Assembly: GCF_034702125.1 (NCBI RefSeq)
Contig: NC_085876.1
Location: forward strand, 5,560,364-5,624,363
DNA from: Engraulis encrasicolus
Lineage: Eukaryota; Chordata; Actinopteri; Clupeiformes; Engraulidae
Length of the DNA: 64,000 bases
Direction of reading: 5' to 3'
Positions 1 through 13,345 of this stretch are shown one piece after another (positions within the stretch are counted from its first letter, which is position 1; the number at the start of each line of letters is the position of its first letter). Both the position numbers and the translations under genes were made by a program. The notes under the pieces are model-generated. The model was not told where the DNA came from, did not search any database, and saw only the letters and a program-made list of their open reading frames with translations.

Positions 1-163
1 AGCGATCATTTCATTTTTAAAAGCATGGGGCTGGTCATGAATGGTGTTGCTTGGCAACGCTGTTAAAAAAAAGGCCAGTGCATTGTCATCTTTGGGGGTG
101 GCCCAATGCTGAGAAACTCAAATTGAAGAGAAGGGAGGGGGTTAAGGCCAGGGAGAGACTCAC

Positions 164-190
164 CGTCACCATCAGGGGGTCCAAGTTTCG
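164..190 (-). other. candidate 27-nt GRINA microexon
   Basis: On the minus strand a pyrimidine-rich stretch ending TTCTCCCAG is followed by 27 nt and then a GTGAGT donor (163-158). Entered in phase 1 from the preceding exon it leaves in phase 1. It would add AKLGPPDGD and restate the G-P-D-x-x-G-E block seen at the two donors near 593 and 545. This is inferred from splice signals and phase only, and it could be chance. Confidence 0.35.
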
Positions 191-592
191 CTGGGAGAAC
201 GAAGACATAACACTCTTTCTATTAAGACCATTCGTTGGTTCCTCTCAACTCCTCACAACTCTAACATACAGTACTGTATCAATCAGGATTAGTCACTAAA
301 ATAAACACCTATTTGTAATTCAGTACATCCCACCACCCCATCAGAAGAATCAATCCCAGGTTCAGAGAGTAGAAACCCAGCTTTGATCCAACCAGCTCTA
401 AATCAGCTGATCACAATGAACACTCAAGTTACTCAACTGAAGTCACCCATGTTAGAAAGAAAGCTGTGGCAGGGTCTGTTTTCATTGCTGGATTTCTGGA
501 TTTCTGACACCCCATTCCCGAAATAAGACAAGGCACTGACTCACCATTGGAATCGGGCCCCCACGCCACCCTAGGAAAAGCTGGGCACTCAC

Positions 593-899
593 CGTTTGGA
601 TCGGGGCCAAAGCCGGGCTGCTGTGGGCCGGGTGCGTACCCGGGTCCTGGGTAGGGCATCTGTGGGTAAGGCATCTGTGGGTAGGCTCCACCCTGGGGGA
701 AGCCCGGTTGCGGGTATCCCTGCTGGGGGAAGCCCTGTTGGGGGAAGCCTCCCTGGGGAGGGAACCCAGGGGCTCCGGGACCCCCCATGTAGTTGGGCGG
801 CGGCGGGCCAAAGCCTGGCGGGTTGGGCGGGCCGTACATGTTGTTGTGCAGGGGGTTGCACTCCCCCATGCCTGGGTAGCCACTTTTGTCCTGGGACAT
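593..899 (-). CDS. GRINA: GRINA-like (Lifeguard/TMBIM family) first coding exon, partial gene
   Basis: This exon encodes about 102 residues beginning MSQDKSGYPGMGE, followed by a Pro/Gly/Tyr/Gln-rich tail with PQQGFPQQGYPQPG-type repeats. GRINA (TMBIM3) proteins start MS-x-K-S and have just such a cytosolic proline-rich N-terminus before seven membrane segments. The membrane part would lie left of the window. Family knowledge: it is a Golgi/ER Bax-inhibitor-motif protein affecting calcium and cell death. I chose the ATG at 899-897, which follows a probable acceptor (TTCATCCTTCAG, exon start 925), so 900-925 is 5' UTR. The exon ends in phase 1 at the GTGAGT donor 592-587. A second GTGAGT (544-539) lies exactly 48 nt further on in the same phase, so a 16-residue-longer form is possible. 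The assignment rests on the N-terminus and on MAPK15 and VPS28 as neighbours. Other proline-rich TMBIM members such as TMBIM1 are the main alternative. Confidence 0.68.
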
Positions 900-940
900 C
901 GCTGCCACACTCTCTCACAGAGGCCCTGAAGGATGAAAAG

Positions 941-1150
941 AGAGACGGAAGAGACAGAGAAGAAGAGAGGGAGGGACCGACGGGGAGGAGGGGAAAGAGG
1001 AATGGAGAGAGAGAAGGAGAAAGGGAGGAAGAGAGAGAGACAGAGGGGAGGATGTGGAGTGGGAAGGACAAAAAATGAAGCAGGGAAGGTTAGAGAGAGG
1101 CAAAGGAAGTGAGGGAGAGAGAGAGAGGGAAATGTGAGAGTAGGAAGGAG
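941..1150 (-). repeat. polypyrimidine (sense) tract upstream of the GRINA coding exon
   Basis: About 200 bp of almost pure GA on the plus strand, hence CT on the gene strand, lead into the probable acceptor at 928-926. Confidence 0.7.
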
Positions 1151-1368
1151 GAAAAAAGAGAGGAAAACAGCCATGGATGAAGATTTAATAACTTACTTTT
1201 TTTTTAAGAATCATTGACGCTATCTTCCATTACATTTGCAACCATCATTTTAACTGCCTGCTCTTGTTCATCGTTGTTGAAGGAGAAGATCTCTCAATCA
1301 TACATTAAGAACCATGTGGCTTTTCTAAACAAGTTCACACAACAAATCCGCCAGCCGAGAGAAACAAG

Positions 1369-1491
<123 letters not shown>

Positions 1492-1574
1492 AAACGGAAG
1501 GGTGAACAGAACAGCATGGCAGCAGACCCAAATGCATCTGATGAGTCATAGCTGAGATGTCTGGCCGTGGGGGG

Positions 1575-1682
<108 letters not shown>

Positions 1683-1723
1683 ATATGTCCCAGGAGGACA
1701 GCAGGTCTGCAAACCAACACTGT

Positions 1724-1828
1724 GACACACACACAGACACACAGACACATACACACACAGACACACACACACACACACACACAGACACACAGACACATAC
1801 ACACACAGACACACACACACACACACAC
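1724..1828 (+). repeat. interrupted (CA)n with duplicated block
   Basis: A block of cagacacacagacacataca is repeated twice within CA units. Confidence 0.9.
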
Positions 1829-1969
1829 CCATTTAGCCGTGAAATACTGCTAGATCATTGCTAGTCAGCAACAACAACACAGCTCTGCTTTTCCAAGTGT
1901 ATCAGGGGTCACTGGACCAAGTTCAGCCCTTAGGACCTCTTAGGATAGCTGCACTGGGCGGATAGTACT

Positions 1970-2155
1970 GCCCTACAAAGGCAAAGTGCACTAACTACAT
2001 ATTTACACAAAATTGTGTTTAGGCTAAAAATGGTCACCACCATAAAAATTCTTTATGTCAAATGTGCAATATCCAATCAAACAGCAAAACTTTTAAGGCA
2101 TTTTTCTCCATTTCAATGTTGGCGTAGTTACTGCACTTTGCCTTTGTAGGGCTGA
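1970..2155. mobile_element. palindromic MITE
   Basis: GCCCTACAAAGGCAAAGTGC at the left is answered by GCACTTTGCCTTTGTAGGGC at the right, an exact 20-bp inverted repeat about 185 bp across. A single arm of the same family recurs at 22388-22440 (plus strand) in MAPK15 intron 11. Confidence 0.75.
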
Positions 2156-2999
2156 TATTAGTCCAGGAGGCTGTTTCATAGAAAAGTCCAGATTATAGAT
2201 GCACGTTAAACTACGTCCTCCTTTTCTGTCCAGTTGCTTGTGGCATACAGTAGCCACGGAGGGTCACAAGGCAAATTGAAAAGTGTCGTTCATCCTTGTG
2301 ACTTGATGATTCACCGTAGTCATTCAGGAAACATTCATTGTATGCTTGAAAAATGTATTACTTTCTCTTGCTTTAAAACTGATTATCACAAGGACCGAGC
2401 AGAGCCGAGGACAAGCCCTTGGCAGTACTGGGCTGGAATGAGACTGGGATCTAGCCTGGTGGGATATATAGAAGTCCAGACAAGCAGCAAGAGCAGCACT
2501 CAAGCATGTTGCTTTTCTTCTTCATTCACCTTAGAGGTGGGAAGCAGAAATCACCTGTCTTGTGTCTCAACCAAATATCAGATAAGACCCACCAGACAGA
2601 TTACAATCACAACCCACACCATTTTCACAACCTTGCACAGTGCAGTTACTTATAGATCATGGGGGTCACAACAAGGGAAATTTAAGTCTCATTGATGACT
2701 CACCGAAACCATTTTGGTAATATGTATTTACGACTGTAAAAATAAAATACTTTATCTTGCTTTAACTCATTATCACATCCTTAAATAACAAGTCTTAGGA
2801 GGAGGTTTACTACCATTCTAAATGAAGGCGCAGAGACCAATTGAAGTGAAAGTGGAGAGACAGATGGCGTTTTCCTGTGACATTAATGGATTTAAAACAT
2901 GTCCAACAGCACAGGCAGCAGCCACTGGCACTGCAGTGGCACCTCCAAACCAGCTCTGCCGTTCCAACACAGTACAAATGCAGTTTTCATTCAACAGTT

Positions 3000-3241
3000 A
3001 GAGTAGTCTTTCTCAACAGGGGCTCTACAGCCCCCCAGGGGCCTTGGGGAACCCTAGGCGGTCGTTGAGAAGGATTCAGCTGAGAGGGGGTGGTGCTTAG
3101 CTATCAGTGGGGGACATTAGTCCATTCTCTTTTTAATACTAAGGGGGTGTTGGCAGGCTTATAATGTGGTCAAGGGGGCGTTTGGAGACTTACAATGTGG
3201 TACAGGGGGCGTTTATTCAAAAGCAGTTGAGAACCACTGAC
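3000..3241. mobile_element. hAT-like remnant with GTTGAGAACCACTG end
   Basis: The right end reads GTTGAGAACCACTGA and the left holds the related TTTCTCAACAGGGGC. Internal GGGGG-containing words repeat (aagggggtgtt, aagggggcgttt, cagggggcgttt). Such CAGTGGTTCTCAA ends are common on teleost hAT derivatives. A related start lies at 29933. Confidence 0.55.
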
Positions 3242-3704
3242 TTAGACGGTACTCTGGCACCAACATACCCTATGAGATGTTAAATGGACTCTCTAAGTGT
3301 TGAATTATCACTGAAACATATACTGTGAGCCGGCTAATCAGCCAACGGGGGAGGGCGGGAGGCGTGCAGGTGAACATCAACAGTCCACCACTCCCATCAA
3401 AAATCTTTTTCCAAAGTCATTAAATATACATTAACAATCTGATAAAATAGGACGTGATTTTCAAATTTCAATGGCGTTCACCCCTCCCTCGGCTCTCCCT
3501 CCCACGTGTCTCTGGTCGGCAGTTTCAGATCCTCTGTACGAATGAAATTAGTATGAGGAGATGGTAAAACCAGGGTAGGTATTTCCTATAGCCATAACAC
3601 ATGGATTTATACATCATGTCCAAAACCACAAGGCAAGGGGCACTGACACTTGCCGTGTTTCCAAAACCACGACGCAAGAGTCACTTTTTAAGTGCTTGTA
3701 TTGT

Positions 3705-3830
3705 GTCCAATACCCAGGCAAGCCAACAGGGAGGACAAAGGGGTCAGTCGTCCCGGGCCAAGGGAGAGAGGGGGCCCCGAATTGTGTTCTCATTACATTG
3801 TATGTATTGGATGGGGGGGCTTTTGAATTA
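3705..3830 (-). repeat. dispersed repeat family R1, copy 1
   Basis: Its reverse complement carries GGGGCCCCCTCTCTCCCTTG, then GACTGACCCCTTTGTCC. The same order of words occurs at 38.96 and 54.34 kb. Confidence 0.65.
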
Positions 3831-4789
3831 CTTTTTCCAAAATCTGTGAGCAGCCTTGCCAATACCACAAGGCAAGGGGGCACATTTACAGTGTCTGCCA
3901 TATGAGCTGATAACTGGATGCTAATTGGAGGTTGCGTGTCGTAAATGACTTAAGAGGATTACATGTAAGGAGCATGGCACTGGGGAAGTACCGTGCTGTA
4001 CAGCCAAACACACACAGTGCCCTATAACTTAGTTTCTAATTTCATCTTTTTATTTAAAGGAAACCAGAAATGACTGGATATCGTCAAACCAGATCACACT
4101 TCAGGGGATGCATGGCACTGTAGAATTGCCAGCAAGGGAAGCGACCTAGACACCAGACCCCCATTTGTTGAATAATAATGATAATAATGATAATAATAAT
4201 AATACTAATAATGATATGCCACTTTCTCATACCCAGGCTTACCACAACTTGATGACATATCCCCATACAGCACCGTAACAAGGTTTTTTACAGGCTTACT
4301 AAAACGGGCAATGCATTTAGGATGTTTTTGGTCAGTCTTTCAATCATTTCTGCTCAATCATTTAAGGTTTCTGCTTCTTTTTTTTGTCCTGCTCGGCAAC
4401 AAGCAATCAGCAAGAGAACATTCTTTTACGACTCACGAGAGCCTTTTGGTTCCCATGGCAACTAGGTCTCCTTTGACAAACCATCACTACTGGAGTCAGT
4501 GGTTGTCATGGAGGTCTATTTGGTTACAACAGCATGCAGAATTCACTAAGGCTTCACGTTTCAGGTGGCTATTTGATGTGAAGCGTTACTTAATACAGAT
4601 CAACTCTATTCACACATCACAGATGTTTGGTGGTACAACCGTGTTTGTGGAAATGACAGGTTTAATCTTAAACGAAGGTAATGATGATGAGTAATCATGT
4701 TAAAATCTGTCAGGTCCCAAACTGTCCTGAAATTACACACTTAAGTTACATTAAACTTAGCTGACAGTTCTATACAGCTATTTTACCGG

Positions 4790-4955
4790 GTAGGCCTATT
4801 GGTTGGAACCTGGTGCAATGTGGGGTTAGGTGCCTTGCTCAAGGGCACTTTAGCCATTGATCGAGGAGGTGTAGGGAGAGGTCATGTGGGATTTGGACCT
4901 ACAACCCCCAGATTGGATGACCAACAAACAGCCACTAGGCCATGGCTGCCCCACA
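4790..4955 (+). repeat. SINE-like dispersed fish repeat fragment
   Basis: GGGGTTAGGTGCCTTGCTCA and AAGGGCAC, then gggatttggacctacaac, match in wording a common teleost repeat. A related stretch (tagctgacgcttttatccaa) lies at 38379-38480. Confidence 0.45.
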
Positions 4956-5450
4956 GAAGGACATATGATATGGTGATAGGTGGGTGATGACACAGAAGGA
5001 CTGAATGGAGATTATGTCAACATTATGTCAATTATGTAACAGTCAACATTTCTGGAGAGCCTGCTCTTTAACAGGGTAGATACTGCGGCACAAAAGGCCA
5101 GAGTCCTAGGCTGACAATCCCTAGCGTCTGCGCTTTCTTTCCTGTTCCCCTATCCGTACTGACTTTTCACTCTGACTATTATATACTGTATCTATTGTAG
5201 TCGGAATTTTTAGATCGGTTTCATTTTTTTTGCTTTATCATTTTCCTTTTTAGATGCTTTTTTCCTTCCCATTGTTATGTTTGATGGGGTGGGGCGGGGG
5301 GACAAAAAGTAAACTAGTTCTAAACATGGCAATGCCTGCCACTGGCCAAGCCATCACACTCTTATAATCACAGCTCTAAGTAATGTTAAATGTTAAATAG
5401 ACTTCATCAAACCTGCTCAAAGCAGTGTGTCTGGAATGTGGTCCAAGAAA

Positions 5451-5581
<131 letters not shown>

Positions 5582-5956
5582 TTCCTGCAGTTCTCCAATT
5601 TCTCAAATAACTACTCCCATGATAAACAGTTAGGATCATCTCCTAAGGTGTATTGACTTAACACCTGCCAACTCAAACACATATGGTCCCATTTCATTCC
5701 CTCTGCATCATCTTGTAAGTACACATTTGCTCCGGTCTCCCCCATCTCCTTCTACAAACACGATCCCAGCACTAACCTCCAGGCTGACACTATTGGTGCT
5801 TACTGCCATCTAGTCCCATTTGCTCACTCTCACTCTGTCTATCCCTTACTAGCCTATATGTATACTGTATCTCTAAATATACAGTATATACACAGCATAT
5901 CTCACTCTCCCTGCCATTCTCTCTGCCCCTTCCTCGCCCCTACCTCCCTCTCAAAC

Positions 5957-6077
<121 letters not shown>

Positions 6078-6185
6078 TTGAATAACAGTAGAATTATGCA
6101 ACTCTGTTCCATTTCCACTGGCCAGCCAATCCCCTAAGCCCTCATCCTATTTGTGCTTCCCTTAAGGAGACTATCTCAAAAACAA

Positions 6186-6186
<1 letters not shown>

Positions 6187-6237
<51 letters not shown>

Positions 6238-6268
6238 GCACGCACACACACACACACACACACACACG
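6187..6268 (+). repeat. (CA)n with CG-alternating centre
   Basis: CA units surround gtgcgcacgcacgc, an alternating purine-pyrimidine stretch prone to Z-DNA. Confidence 0.95.
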
Positions 6269-7242
6269 GAAATGAATGAATGCATGAATGACTACAGTAT
6301 TTACTTTGTAGCATGACTATGGGAAAAAACATATGAACAGAAAAACAGAGGAATGACATCATAGCCAATGGGGAGATACTACATAGTAAGTAGTAAGAAT
6401 AACAGTGTTATTTTAACTGTTTGTCTGTATTAAAACAAATTACACTGCACTCACGATTAAAAGCTGAAATTGAAAAACAAAAAAACAAAAAACAGCGAAA
6501 GAAAAATGTCTGCACACTTAAATCCTTTTCTTTTGTTCTTTGAATGAAGTAAAAAAATAATTTAAGCCTGCAGGTACATCTCTCTTTCACAACTCCTAAA
6601 TAGTTGAAATCAACTCCATCCAAAAATGTGTTCTCCTCTTTGATTCAACATTTTATAATGATCAACATCTGGATGATCAACATCATCAATCTGGAATTTG
6701 AAACAATATCAATCACTTGTGGCACACTAGTGGGGGGGGGTGGGGGGGGGTAATCGTCCTGTTGTAGAGTTGAAATTACGCTGGTCCTCTGAAAGATTTC
6801 ACACACCACTGTTGGAGCAATTTGACTCTCCACAGTGTTGTAAATACTCTCTCTGGAGTTATATAAGTTTACTATGTAATACCAACTTTTTTTTAGCTGT
6901 GTGCAAACCGTAGAGTACATGTCTATTGGGGGGTGGGGGGATAGCCTGGGAGTGGCAGATATGATGTTAACCAACCCGTAGACCACGTTGTGTGCAAAGA
7001 CTACGTGGGCCGTGTATAGACTCATGTGCACAAGATTTTTTTTTCCTTTTTCCATCCTTTTGGCTGGCTACTAGCGCCAGTTATAGACAACTACGTCACT
7101 GGTCACTAGGTTATCAACCTGTGCTGTCGTCTAGGCCTGCTCACTAAGCGCCACTCCTGTCAGTCTAACAGAAAACAAGTGCAAGGTAGGACACAAATGG
7201 CATAAAGCATCCGTTTCAGAAAATGAAAGTTCCAATCAGTCA

Positions 7243-7356
<114 letters not shown>

Positions 7357-9269
7357 AATGTGACATAAACAAGTGAAACAAGTTATACAGCTATTGGTAT
7401 GATACAGATTTATCACACGTTGTTGTTCTTTCGTTTCACTGGTTTTCGTTTTAGACTTCAAGACCCACATCCTTCCTCTGCAGTCAGTGAGAGACTCTTG
7501 GAGGTCAACTAGAAGTTTGTCGAGATCATGGGAACCTGGAGGGGGTTGGCTCAGGTATTGCAATGATCTTGTCTGTCTATCCATCTGTCTACGTCTGGCT
7601 ACGTCTGTCTGTCTGTCTATCCATCCATCTGTCCGCCTGTCCGTAATATTTTTCATAAGTTATGCAGATCAAAAGCCTGTCAAGACTCAGGCTAAAGCCA
7701 TGCTACTGCAGACGTCTCTTTTTCCTGGAAGTCACGAGGCCCATTGATACCATCAGCCACTGCATGTGTACACAACAAACACACACTAACCACACACCAC
7801 ACACACTCATGTACACACACTTGCTCCCCCTGCTGCTGCTGCTGACCTATAACAGAATCAATACTAATCAGGTTATTTTAAACTGGTTTACATGGAACAC
7901 AGTCAGAGAAGCATTGGGTTCTATTCTACAATCTATGATCGGGCAGCAGGGAGGAAGAGGGGAACTCACTCCACAGTTCTAGGGCCCGATGAAATCCAGT
8001 TCTTTTTTTCAAATTATTTTGGGTTTTTTCCTTCCAGATTTAGTTTTTTTGCCATTTCGGACTTTTGGAATTTCAAACTGCACCCACAGTGTAAAAAGTC
8101 AAGAGCAGACAGGAATTTTTTTTGGTTTTGTTTTTCAATATTAGCTCTTGACCAAACATAGCCATACAGAATACGCAGAGATAAATGATAAGTAATGAAA
8201 ATGTATAGTTGAAAACCAGACGTTATCAGGGGGACATGTTGTCGCTCAACATGTCCAGGCCAGCCAATAGAATGCATGATGTGACAGGATAACACCGGAG
8301 TCAAAGTTCTCCAGATCACACACTAACCAAGTTTGCTTTTCAGGCAATCTGGGGAACTATATCAGAATGACCCCTGCCACTCTGTCATCAATCAGTAGAC
8401 ACAGGGTAACGATTGGTGACGTATTCAAGTGAACAGGTGAAGAATCACACAGTGACATAGACCTTGTTCAGTACATCTCAAGTGAACAAGTATTTTGCTT
8501 TCAGCCACACCAAGTCATAAAAAAGTAAAACACAGACAAAAATGCATGTCAATTTAACATCTTCTGGATTGTATTTGGTCCCAGAGAACTCTCTGCCTTG
8601 AGTTAACTTGCAGCAGTGTGTTACATAACTTACTTAGTTGCTTGTTGATTGTTGACCCATGACTCATAGCTAACCCCCAATTCTTTTATGCAGAAGTTTT
8701 TTCTTTTTTAAATCACAAATGTAATACTTCCTGCCATCTAATGAAGCTGTGATATAGTACAGCCGGTGTACCAAAATACCAATACAAGCACAGAAAGGAC
8801 TACATAAAAGCAGTGGTGCATTATAGAAAAGGGGCAAGATAAGCATAAACACTGATAAGCATGAACATTGAAAATAAGTGTGACCATTTTAAGCTGTCCT
8901 CGCGTTATATTTAACATAACGTCAACTCTGGAGAACATCAGCACAATCATACTGTATATGTCCGCAAAACCCATCATTTTAGAAGCTGTCCATACCAAGC
9001 ACAATACTCAATAACATTTAGACTGTCTGATGACAGAGGCAGCTCAGTAAACTGTCATTATATTATCTAGGTTATTTCCACGAATTGCCATTGGTGCCTG
9101 CGATGTTTAAGCCAGAGGGAGGACAGGTGGGTCTGGAAAACACTAGTGACCCACGTGTTGACCTTTCCCTTTCAGCTGGGGATGTTTGTGGCAGTGGGAG
9201 CGTGCTGTTGCATTCCTGCCATGTTAGCTGCTAGCCCCGGACTAGAGCATATCTACAAGCATGCACACA

Positions 9270-9676
<407 letters not shown>

Positions 9677-9865
9677 ATTCACACACAGTCCTGGTCTCTC
9701 TGCGGATGGGAAATGGCTAAACCTGCTGATGCTGTGGCTGTACCCGATGGTTATCGAGGGGCCAGCGGACTAGACAATACTTTTGAAAACACAGCTTTAC
9801 GTGAACACACACACACGCCCGCGCGCACATGCACATACACAGCCACGCACGAGCAGAAAGAGAAG

Positions 9866-9868
9866 AGA

Positions 9869-9934
<66 letters not shown>

Positions 9935-10136
9935 GAGAGTCCATCAGCAAAGAATGGGCCAGTGCAGTGCAGCTGGCTCAGGCTGATGTTTCCTCCTTTC
10001 CTCTCCTCTCCTCTCCTCTCCTCTCCCCCTCTCTCCCCCCTCCTCTCCTCTCCACTGACTAGGGGACACAGGAAACAGCAGAGGGACAGAGAGACTTTAC
10101 TGGCAACACAAACTGCCTGCTGTCAGCATGTGCTAG

Positions 10137-10175
<39 letters not shown>
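9866..10175 (+). repeat. (GA)n, ctcct repeats and (CT)n cluster
   Basis: A GA tract (9866-9939) is followed by ctcctctcct words near 10000 and a CT tract (10140-10175). GA and CT arms about 200 bp apart could fold back. Confidence 0.85.
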
Positions 10176-10177
<2 letters not shown>

Positions 10178-11989
10178 TGCAGAATGGCCAATGGAGAAAA
10201 ATAAACATGCCAATATCCTCTATTCATCCATGCAGTTTCAGACAGGCATGCACTTCCGCACACACCCACGTATGCAAAGGTGTAGGTTTGGCTTGAAAAG
10301 TCGTGGGTACATTTAAATGGCTAATTGTCTCGGAATGGTATTTTTGTTTTTTCTCAAAAGTGGTATAGACATATCCCCACCATCTACACCTTAAATTATG
10401 CCCATGCACATACGACACACATACACGTGTACTACACATGCACTTACACACACACACGTCATCCGATGAGGATAAATGAATAAAATAAAAGAAGCCCCGG
10501 TGCCCATGACACATATCTGACAGGTAAGCACTGCAGGCAGCTCGGCCAGAAACTGGGTCAAAGTTACGCAAACCCTCTGACTCAGTCAGACACAACATCA
10601 CAGAGCCACAGGGAGGAAAATGTTACTATTACAAAACAAAACCAACACATGAAAACCAGCTATAGAATAAAGACCAAGGGAATTGAGCAGTATGTCAGTC
10701 AGTGAGTGAGCGAATGGAGGGAGAGTGAAAGAGAGATAGAGAGATGAAGAGAGAAAGAGGTTACATGAATTAATACAAAATAGAAAAAGGTCAAGGATTA
10801 AAAAGACACACACACACTACCTTCCTCACACACATAGTCACATGGGCGTGCGCGCACACGCACGCACACACACAAAAATTCACACGGAGGAGTTAGGGAG
10901 CGAGAGGCAGAGGGAGGGAGGTGTTGTCCGGGCAATTGGCGATGAAGTGAGAGAAATCCTCTTAAGGTAGCCGCTAAAGCCACTGACACCATCGCCAATC
11001 AGCCAACACAGGACCGGGTCGGTAGACGGACACCTGCAGTCATGGACAGCAGAAAAAATCCAATACAGTAGCATAGACTAAAAGGCTGATTTGCGGTTTT
11101 CCTTATCCTACGGACACGCAAGGATCCTTGCAGAGTTGCACAGGGCTCTTGTGTATGCCCGACAGACAGAAAAAACATCATGGCAGCCACTTGGTTGATT
11201 AAGTAATCATATTATATATATAGATTATATATAGGAGTTCCCAACCTATTCATGGCCCACAGTTTCAGAATCACTGCATTGTTTCAGTGTAGTATCTCCA
11301 AGTAAATGGAGACTCGTAAAATGGGCAATTTTCCCTTCCCTTACCAACCTACCATTCCCTTCACCTATCTCAAGTGTTTCACCTCCAAAAAGTTTAGCTC
11401 AAGTTGTAATCCGTTTTGTGTGAAGATAAAATAGCTTATTTGCAATGCAATAAGAATGATGGCAACATAATACGGACGCATGTTTAAACCATGTAGTATG
11501 CTTGTGTCGTTCATGCTGTTATGACCAAATTGTAAGGCATTAGTAAAGTATTGGACAGTAGTAATAGTAGGCCTAGTAGTAGTGCTGTAATGTACTGGTT
11601 ACCTGTGTGTTTTTTCCTCTCTTAGGGGATTTGTGATCGTACTCGAGCCCTATCTTTTCAACACAGCACTGAGCACACTAAGGCTGTTTCATTTCACCTT
11701 TCACCATCCCATCCTCACTCCGATTCTATAGAGGCAGTTTGAGTGGATTTTAAGCACTTCCCCCTCGCACTCCAAAGAATTCGGGACATGCGACACAATA
11801 AACGTCGCCCATCATGGGCTGCAAGTGATGCTGTGTTGTGACAATGCCTTGGAGCAGCGGTGATGGAAAGTGAGCTGAAGACGTGAGGTAATGGAGCAGA
11901 ATATCATCGCTGCCTGTTTCCGTCTCGTCTGGAGCGGAGCAGGACGACCCCTGGAGCTGCCATGAAGCTCCCACCGAAGAGACTAATAC

Positions 11990-12085
11990 ATTGTAAAATA
12001 CAGTGTTACTTCAACACTCTGGGACCAAATACACTCTAGAAGATGTTACCGACTCTCTTAGTGTTGAAATAACACAGAATAATAA
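11990..12085. repeat. small inverted repeat with AGTGTT..AACACT arms
   Basis: AGTGTTACTTCAACACT is followed about 55 bp later by TTAGTGTTGAAATAACAC. The right arm resembles 3283-3320 (gactctctaagtgttgaatt), so this is a dispersed MITE-like family. Confidence 0.5.
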
Positions 12086-13283
12086 AAAAAAAAAACTATA
12101 TTGAGTCTCTGCAACCATCACCGGCCACCGCAGCCATTGAGCCAGAGCACCAAGCCAGGGATGAGAGCATTCCAACGTGGCCCCTAGCCACAGACAACAA
12201 ACTCACAAAGGCCAGTAACGGCAACAACAGGCTGAAGGACCGCTATAACATCTAGGCAGCACAACCTAGACCTACCCACCAGACACATATCCTGTTCCCA
12301 TGTACTAGTTAGGTTGCACTGCAGCTTTACAGGTAGAATGTCAACATTAGCAAAAAACAACTAGCCTACTGCTCTAGTATTACACAGACAGGAAGGGACA
12401 CCTGAATCAATGTTTCAATGACGTAATCAAAAACTGTTGAGGGCATAATCTATAATGTGTTTTGTCAGCTGAACTATTTTTCTTTTTAAAATGATACATC
12501 TCAAAAGAAGACCTAATACTTACATGTCAAGACCTACTAATGTCAAGTTATGCTGCCTCACGGTTGTAGCAGCTCAGCTCTCTGGCTTGTAAACAAACAT
12601 GCCCTGCAAAGGCAATATTTTACTACACTGACAGAGAAACTGTTACAACAGTATTGCAACATTCAACAGTAATGATCATTGACTTGTTAGCAGCTACACA
12701 ACAAAATCTTACTTAAGTAATCATAAATCATTAAAGGTCATAGGCCTACATATGTCACCTGAGATGAATAAAGACGTATCCTGAATTAGAATATGGCAAC
12801 AGTAAAGCCAAACCAGAGGCTTGACACGCACACACACAACTTGATCTAGAAAACAACCAAACTATTGTTTATGTTTTGATCTTGGGTTATAGTTTGACAG
12901 TTCAGCTTTTTAAGACTGATGTGCATTATGCTAGTTGGCATCCATTACGAAAACAGAAAATGAAACCAGCATAATCTGCATTTATCTGTATAATCTGTGT
13001 TGCATATCAAACATACAGTAAATTTGGCCATTTCAGGAACAGATCTTGGTCCAAAAAGTCCAAATTCCAAAAACACAAAAAAACCTATAACCCATGCCTT
13101 CTATGGACTGTGAAAGTGTGAGTCATGAAGTCTCTGTAACTTCAACTAATTGAACTGCCAACTAATTACTGAACACCAGGCAGGAGGCTATAGTAGCAGG
13201 TGTCTCATATTTCTCTGAAAAAATGTTAAAGATCAAATTCCACTAAAATCAGTTTTCCTCACTCCTTATGAAAAATGGAGGGT

Positions 13284-13345
13284 CACCCCTAGTTACATAG
13301 ACATGCCGTTACATAGACATGCTGTTATATAGACATGCCCCTAGT
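13284..13345 (+). repeat. short tandem repeat of gttacatagacatgc
   Basis: The phrase ttacatagacatgc occurs three times in succession with small changes, followed by a partial fourth copy. Confidence 0.75.

Noticed and set aside
545..570. 26-nt separate GRINA microexon
   Set aside because: The upstream intron would be only 22 nt, too short to splice in vertebrates. An alternative donor explains it better.
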